From NCBI GenBank assembly GCA_002633005.1, contig NMRA01000134.1, positions 288,204 to 352,203 on the forward strand: a DNA stretch of 64,000 nucleotides. The letters run 5' to 3'. This DNA comes from Phoronis australis (taxonomy: Eukaryota > Phoronida > Phoronidae). How positions within the stretch are numbered: position 1 is the stretch's first letter; each line of letters opens with the position of its first letter. A model generated the notes under the pieces. That model worked only from the letters and a program-made list of their open reading frames with translations. It was not told the origin of the DNA and ran no database searches. Both the position numbers and the translations under genes were made by a program. Positions 59,637-64,000 of this stretch are shown in pieces.

Positions 59637-60456
59637 GTAAGTGTTGTTAGGAGTATTATTTCACTTTGAGATTAGAGAATTGTTCGTGCATTGTTTCATG
59701 TAATACATCACAGATCCATTCAGCAGTACATTATCACAATTATGTGATTCTGTTTGCAGATTTCTGGATTAAACTTACATTACATTTGTTTAAAAAATTT
59801 CAAATATTACACACTGCACTTGCTGACGGATAAATATTTATAGTAAATTGTTAACACTTTTTGGTATATTATTTCAATATTCAGTTTTCATTCAGTGGTC
59901 ATGACAAGAATTCTCCTTTGACACCCTCACTGGTCAAGATTGGGCAGCTCATCTGCTTTGCACACCTCAAAATTTGCTGGTATTAACCAAAGACATCATG
60001 CTGTTATAGTTAATTACATTGCCTTAGGCTGCTGATGTTATCGTTCTCTAGGTAGTCAGACCCATCATAACCTCACTGGGGGCGACAATAGTATTTTTAA
60101 ATTTTTGTTTTGAAAGGTTTTAAATAGCATGTTTAAATACTTCATGAAAACTACAAACTGTGATTAGGTTTTTGAATTTTAAAATTGGACAAGAAATGTG
60201 ACTTTTAGAACCTATAAGGTTTGTATAATGCTGTCACAGTATGTCCCTTATAATTGGGCTAATTACCAAACGACCAGGCAGCAGTTGGATTTTGAGGTAA
60301 CCCAAATGTCATCGAACAATTTTTGACGTGGTACAAATATTGAGCTTGTACTTCTGAGTTCTCAGGTGTGGTGAAAGTTTAAAAAGTTTTCCAGAATGGA
60401 CTTCAGAAAATGTTCCTTTTCTACCTTTTACACATTGCGTTTTGTGTTTTCAACAG

Positions 60457-60495
60457 CGAAGATCAAAGGAGATCCGGCCATGGATCACGTACTCA
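60457..60495 (+). CDS. Troponin T, candidate cassette mini-exon 1 (13 aa)
   Basis: TTTTCAACAG|C to ACTCA|GTAAGT, 39 nt, phase 2 to phase 2, so it can be included or skipped without changing frame. In phase it encodes EDQRRSGHGSRT with flanking joint residues. Splice sites are good, but the peptide is not one known from the family; use is inferred. Confidence 0.5.
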
Positions 60496-60594
60496 GTAAG
60501 TACAGTCGCAGCCTCGCAAAAACTCAGACTTATCTGGAATCTTATGTTTCACTGTTTTCTAATTTTCTTTTTGAATTGTTTCATCTGTAAATAG

Positions 60595-60621
60595 GAAGAA
60601 AAAGGGAGCGGCAGACTCTTC
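60595..60621 (+). CDS. Troponin T, candidate cassette mini-exon 2 (9 aa)
   Basis: A pyrimidine-rich tract ending CTGTAAATAG|G, and donor CTTC|GTAAGT; 27 nt, phase 2 to phase 2. Encodes KKKGAADS plus joint residues and is purine-rich (GAAGAAAAAGGGAGCGG), as in exonic splicing enhancers. It lies 99 bp after mini-exon 1; either, both or neither could be used. Confidence 0.55.
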
Positions 60622-63232
60622 GTAAGTAGTAACTTTGCATGATTTCTCCATCTTCAAACAGGCGTATGTTAGTTTGTCATCTGTTTGCAGTGTCACAGCA
60701 TGTTTGTATTGGATGTTTTGTATAGTAAGTTGGGTAGTGACCATAATAATATTGTGCTGCCTGTACTTTTGTGTCATTACCAGGCAATTATTTAAAATAT
60801 GTGGCATTTTTACTTTTTGAAAAATTTCGCAAACACTCTCTTGTGAAAATTAAATGGGCCCCATTTGTTCTGTAGATGCAAGAATTTCTCGAAAATGCAA
60901 GATCACACAATTCTGCGAGATATCGCCATGCATTACAAGTGAAACACAGTGTCACACTAGCTTTCCTCACCATTCATTGCCACGGAGGCTCGTGGTAATG
61001 AACTCTGGAATTTTTTATATTTCTACAATTATACACAAAACCGCCTTAGGCCTCACCAGACTTCTGTGATCTCACATGACTCAGACTAATCACTCATGTA
61101 TTCATTGCATCATCAACACAATAGCTGAAGTAGCATATTTGTAAAATATATGAACATGGCAATTAAAATAGTTATCGTTAATGCTCTTGCTTATTTTCTC
61201 ATTGCTTAGATAACAACACTATTATCAATGGAGGAAGAATACCTAAACAAGTTTGACCTGTTTGAATAGTGACTCGAAGTTGACGCTGAACTTGTCACAT
61301 CAGTATATGAAAAGTACTAATCGCAGGATTTTTTCATTTCAAGGCTGTTCCCAACTAAATTTTTGTTCTACTGTCAAATCTGGCAGCAACGTTCAGACAC
61401 AGGCTAGATCTTATTAATATTGCGGTTTGTAAGCTATGGTGCATTTGACGAGATTCATTTCTCGAAAGTCACACACTAACATTCCTGCATAGATCCTAAC
61501 AACCTCGCTATTCATACCAATTGTGAGGGCATCTTATGGAGATTCCTTGGCAATGTGTCTTTGTTCTGTAGAATGCAGGCCTGGTAACTTCAGTTCACAA
61601 TGAATACGCCGGGTAATCTCCTTGGATCCACATTTGTGGATGAATTTGACAGGATGTCACACATGGTCTATGCAAAATATGAAATGCAGTTACAGCAATA
61701 CACATGGTATATACAATAAACACATGGTATATACAATATACACATGGTATATACAATATACGCATGGTATATACAATACACGCATGGTATATACAATATA
61801 TGCATGGTATATACAATATACGCTTGGTATATACAATATACGCATGGTATATACAATATATGCATGGTATGTACAATATACACATGGTATATACAATATA
61901 CGCATGGTATATACAATATACACATGGTATATACAATATACACAATGTTGTTATGGACACTACACATGGTGTATACAATATATGGAATGTTAATTTGTCC
62001 AACAGTTGACAAAAGGGCCTTATTGACAGGGGTCTTATAAACATTGGATTCTGAAATATTTAAGTGCAGTAGGCACATATAGGTGTTAATTGATATGGAA
62101 ATATACAGCTTGATGCATGGTAGATCTCCACCTAGATTATTCAGTTCTGTCGTGTCTTACTCTGGTTTTGCAATTACTTCATCTTGCTTATGAATCGTCA
62201 CTTGTCTTTTTGAATCCTATGAGCCTGGCTCTTAAAATGCAATCCCATGCAATAATTTAAAGTGAAATGTGTGTGTTTTCTGATAGAAGCATCTAAAACT
62301 TTTATTTGATTTGTGTGCAGATCATTCTCACTCTCTAGTCCATGTCTGCATGTTATGTCACTTTTAAGTTGGATGACATCTGTTAACATTTCGAAATAAC
62401 TTGGATTGAATTTCATTTCAAAGTTAGTTTCCCCATTAGCCTTGTCATTATCCCTACCTGACTGTGCACACACCTGTGCTATCTAGCCTCCTACTAAACA
62501 GTTGAACTACCTATCCTGGTCATCATGTTTTCGTAACTGCCCTACATGTATTTAGGCCCACATGCCTGTATTTAAAATAATGTTTCCTCATGCCTTGTTC
62601 TAATGCTTTGCATGTATTAAGTGCCTTAGCTTCACATAGAACTGAGGTGGTTCTACCTAATCGTGTATGCAGACGTCTTGAATTGGGCGTCTCAGTACCT
62701 TTCATTAAGTTGGCTATAAACCCCACTTTCTGTCATAAAAACAGATGTTGATGAATTTGGTCTAAGATTTTTCAAACTAGGTGTGATTTGGGCTTGGAAA
62801 GAGCCGACAATTTATTACTTGAGACGAGGCTCTAGGGGTTGACAATATTATCACGGTGTGTTGACGCCAAACATGGTCTTGAGAAGTAACGAGTTGTCAA
62901 CTCTTTGTAAGACCAAAAATCACTTGTTATCTGAGTAAGCAACAAATTAAATCCAGTTATATCATGATAAATGTTAAATGTCAAAGTTTCTTGGAAGGAA
63001 CACAGTTTTGCCACTTTAAGAAGATGGTGACTTGAATATACGCCAGCATATCCCATTTTTCAAAAAATTAGTCCAGATTCATTCGTACACTATTACGAAA
63101 AGTTGCTTATATGGTTTGTGCTTAGCACTACTTTAGATAGGTAAGCTGCAAGTTGTACTGTGAGTGGATGAGCAGCTTTTTGTACTTTGGTGAATGAACA
63201 GCAAATTAAACTGGTAGCCATTGTTTTTCCAG
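60622..63232. other. Troponin T intron with a 20-bp tandem repeat
   Basis: Apart from the repeat at 61701-61940, no element or exon could be supported. Confidence 0.4.
61701..61940. repeat. 20-bp tandem repeat, 12 units
   Basis: CRCATGGTATATACAATATA, exactly 20 bp per unit from 61701 to 61940, plus one separated unit at 61963-61982. Because the unit lacks stops in any phase, all six frames stay open and yield spurious Tyr/Ile/Cys-rich ORFs up to ~149 codons. Confidence 0.97.
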
Positions 63233-63269
63233 ATTCGACCGACTCTCAGACAAATACTCCCAAGCTCCT
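63233..63269 (+). CDS. Troponin T exon (FDRLSDKYSQAP), last in window
   Basis: TTTTTCCAG|A to GCTCCT|GTAAGT, 37 nt, phase 2 to 0. Joined directly to 59636 it reads NKG-FDRLSDKYSQAP, aligning with the 'KKGLDPEALTGKYPPKI' stretch of molluscan troponin T. The C-terminal exons (usually 30-60 more residues) are beyond 64000. Confidence 0.75.
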
Positions 63270-64000
63270 GTAAGTATATACTTAGACTTAGTTATAGAAT
63301 TTAGACTTACACTCGCTGTTGGCACATCTATTCTACAAATGTTTAGTCACAATCCATCGCATCTTTCTGTGTTTCTTATGCCATCTGAGACAGAATAGTC
63401 AAAAGAGCCTAGTATTTTTATAGAGACCAGGAATTCACTGTACTACCACTGCAGGTCTATCAGTAACACACTAGCGGCTTCAGCTTGTTTTCTTTAATTT
63501 TCAAAACATGTCATTCTAACACATAAATGAAGCAAGATCCAAAATGTTGCAGTTAGGTGAGGTCAAAGGGTTTATCTTTCTGCGTTATCGAGCCATCGTG
63601 AAAAGACTTCGCCCAGTTATGGCAGTGACGCTCCCAGCATGCAATAGTCCAAATAAAAATGATTATGAAGTCATTATTTGTGCTTGTTCATGTTGAAGGT
63701 AAGGTATGTAATAAGCATTAGGAACAGTTTACAAATGTCACAATTTATACGAATATACAAAATCCATGCTTTTCCCAACCCCTCCCCCCTCGATTGTGTG
63801 TAGAAAAATATTGATATTTTTGTTAACCCGAACTGTAATGTGCGTTGTTTTAGTCCATCACTTGTAAACATTTTTTCATGCATTTTTGAAACGTCAAAAG
63901 CAGTAAATCCACCGTTTACCTTCTTGGAGCGGCGTACATTTTGTCCAATGAAAACACCAATAAGTGTGAACACACCATTTAGTATGTTGCATTTAATTGG
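63270..64000. other. Troponin T intron (incomplete)
   Basis: No acceptor-exon combination continuing the PPKI-like region was found before the edge. Confidence 0.4.

Noticed and set aside
60457-60495. Alternative frame AKIKGDPAMDHVLS for the first mini-exon
   Set aside because: It looks plausible as protein but does not match the phase 2 end of the preceding exon or the phase needed by the next one.
61595-62078. Tyr/Ile/Cys-rich ORFs up to ~149 codons on both strands
   Set aside because: All derive from the 20-bp tandem repeat, which lacks stop codons in every frame.

Overview
The window looks like a lophotrochozoan (mollusc, brachiopod, annelid or related) nuclear genome. It has spliced genes with GT/AG introns of kilobases, a troponin T whose central 'GRPNYVIVKK' block resembles the molluscan/lophotrochozoan form, a GT92-family glycosyltransferase (a family expanded in many marine invertebrates), dense transposon relics and three runs of N (599, 336 and 1 base). 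The phylum cannot be fixed from the sequence alone.

Layout. 1-4.1 kb is mobile DNA: a foldback repeat, two copies of a ~711-bp repeat, a 113-bp LTR with the 3' end of its retrotransposon, a minus-strand non-LTR retrotransposon whose protein starts with a signal-like leader and a 2A ribosome-skipping motif before an APE-type endonuclease, and a MITE. 4.1-7.3 kb has little that can be read. 7.3-13.8 kb holds a THAP/TTAA (Kolobok-like) foldback element, then a pogo/Tigger-like transposon (8716-13763) carrying a second Kolobok-like element inside it. 14.8-20.3 kb is a two-exon GT92 glycosyltransferase gene (+ strand). Its 3.8-kb intron is filled by a third Kolobok-like element and a Gmr1-like (integrase before reverse transcriptase) Gypsy relic, itself split by a MITE. 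21-26.4 kb has SINE-, hairpin-, L1-like and MITE relics.

From about 31 kb to beyond the right edge lies one large + strand gene, troponin T. Eight constitutive-looking exons and two candidate cassette mini-exons were located, all with matching phases; the last C-terminal exons lie outside the window. Its introns carry a large DNA-element relic, a further MITE copy, a ~440-bp higher-order tandem array made of ~147-bp subunits, a minus-strand LINE relic in which the reverse-transcriptase active-site segment is tandemly repeated six times, several micro/minisatellites and a ~470-bp foldback.

Two host genes are well supported. The GT92 enzyme is predicted to be a Golgi type II membrane galactosyltransferase-like protein. 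Troponin T is the tropomyosin-binding subunit of the muscle thin-filament switch. There is no evidence that they work together. Everything else readable is repeat or transposon.
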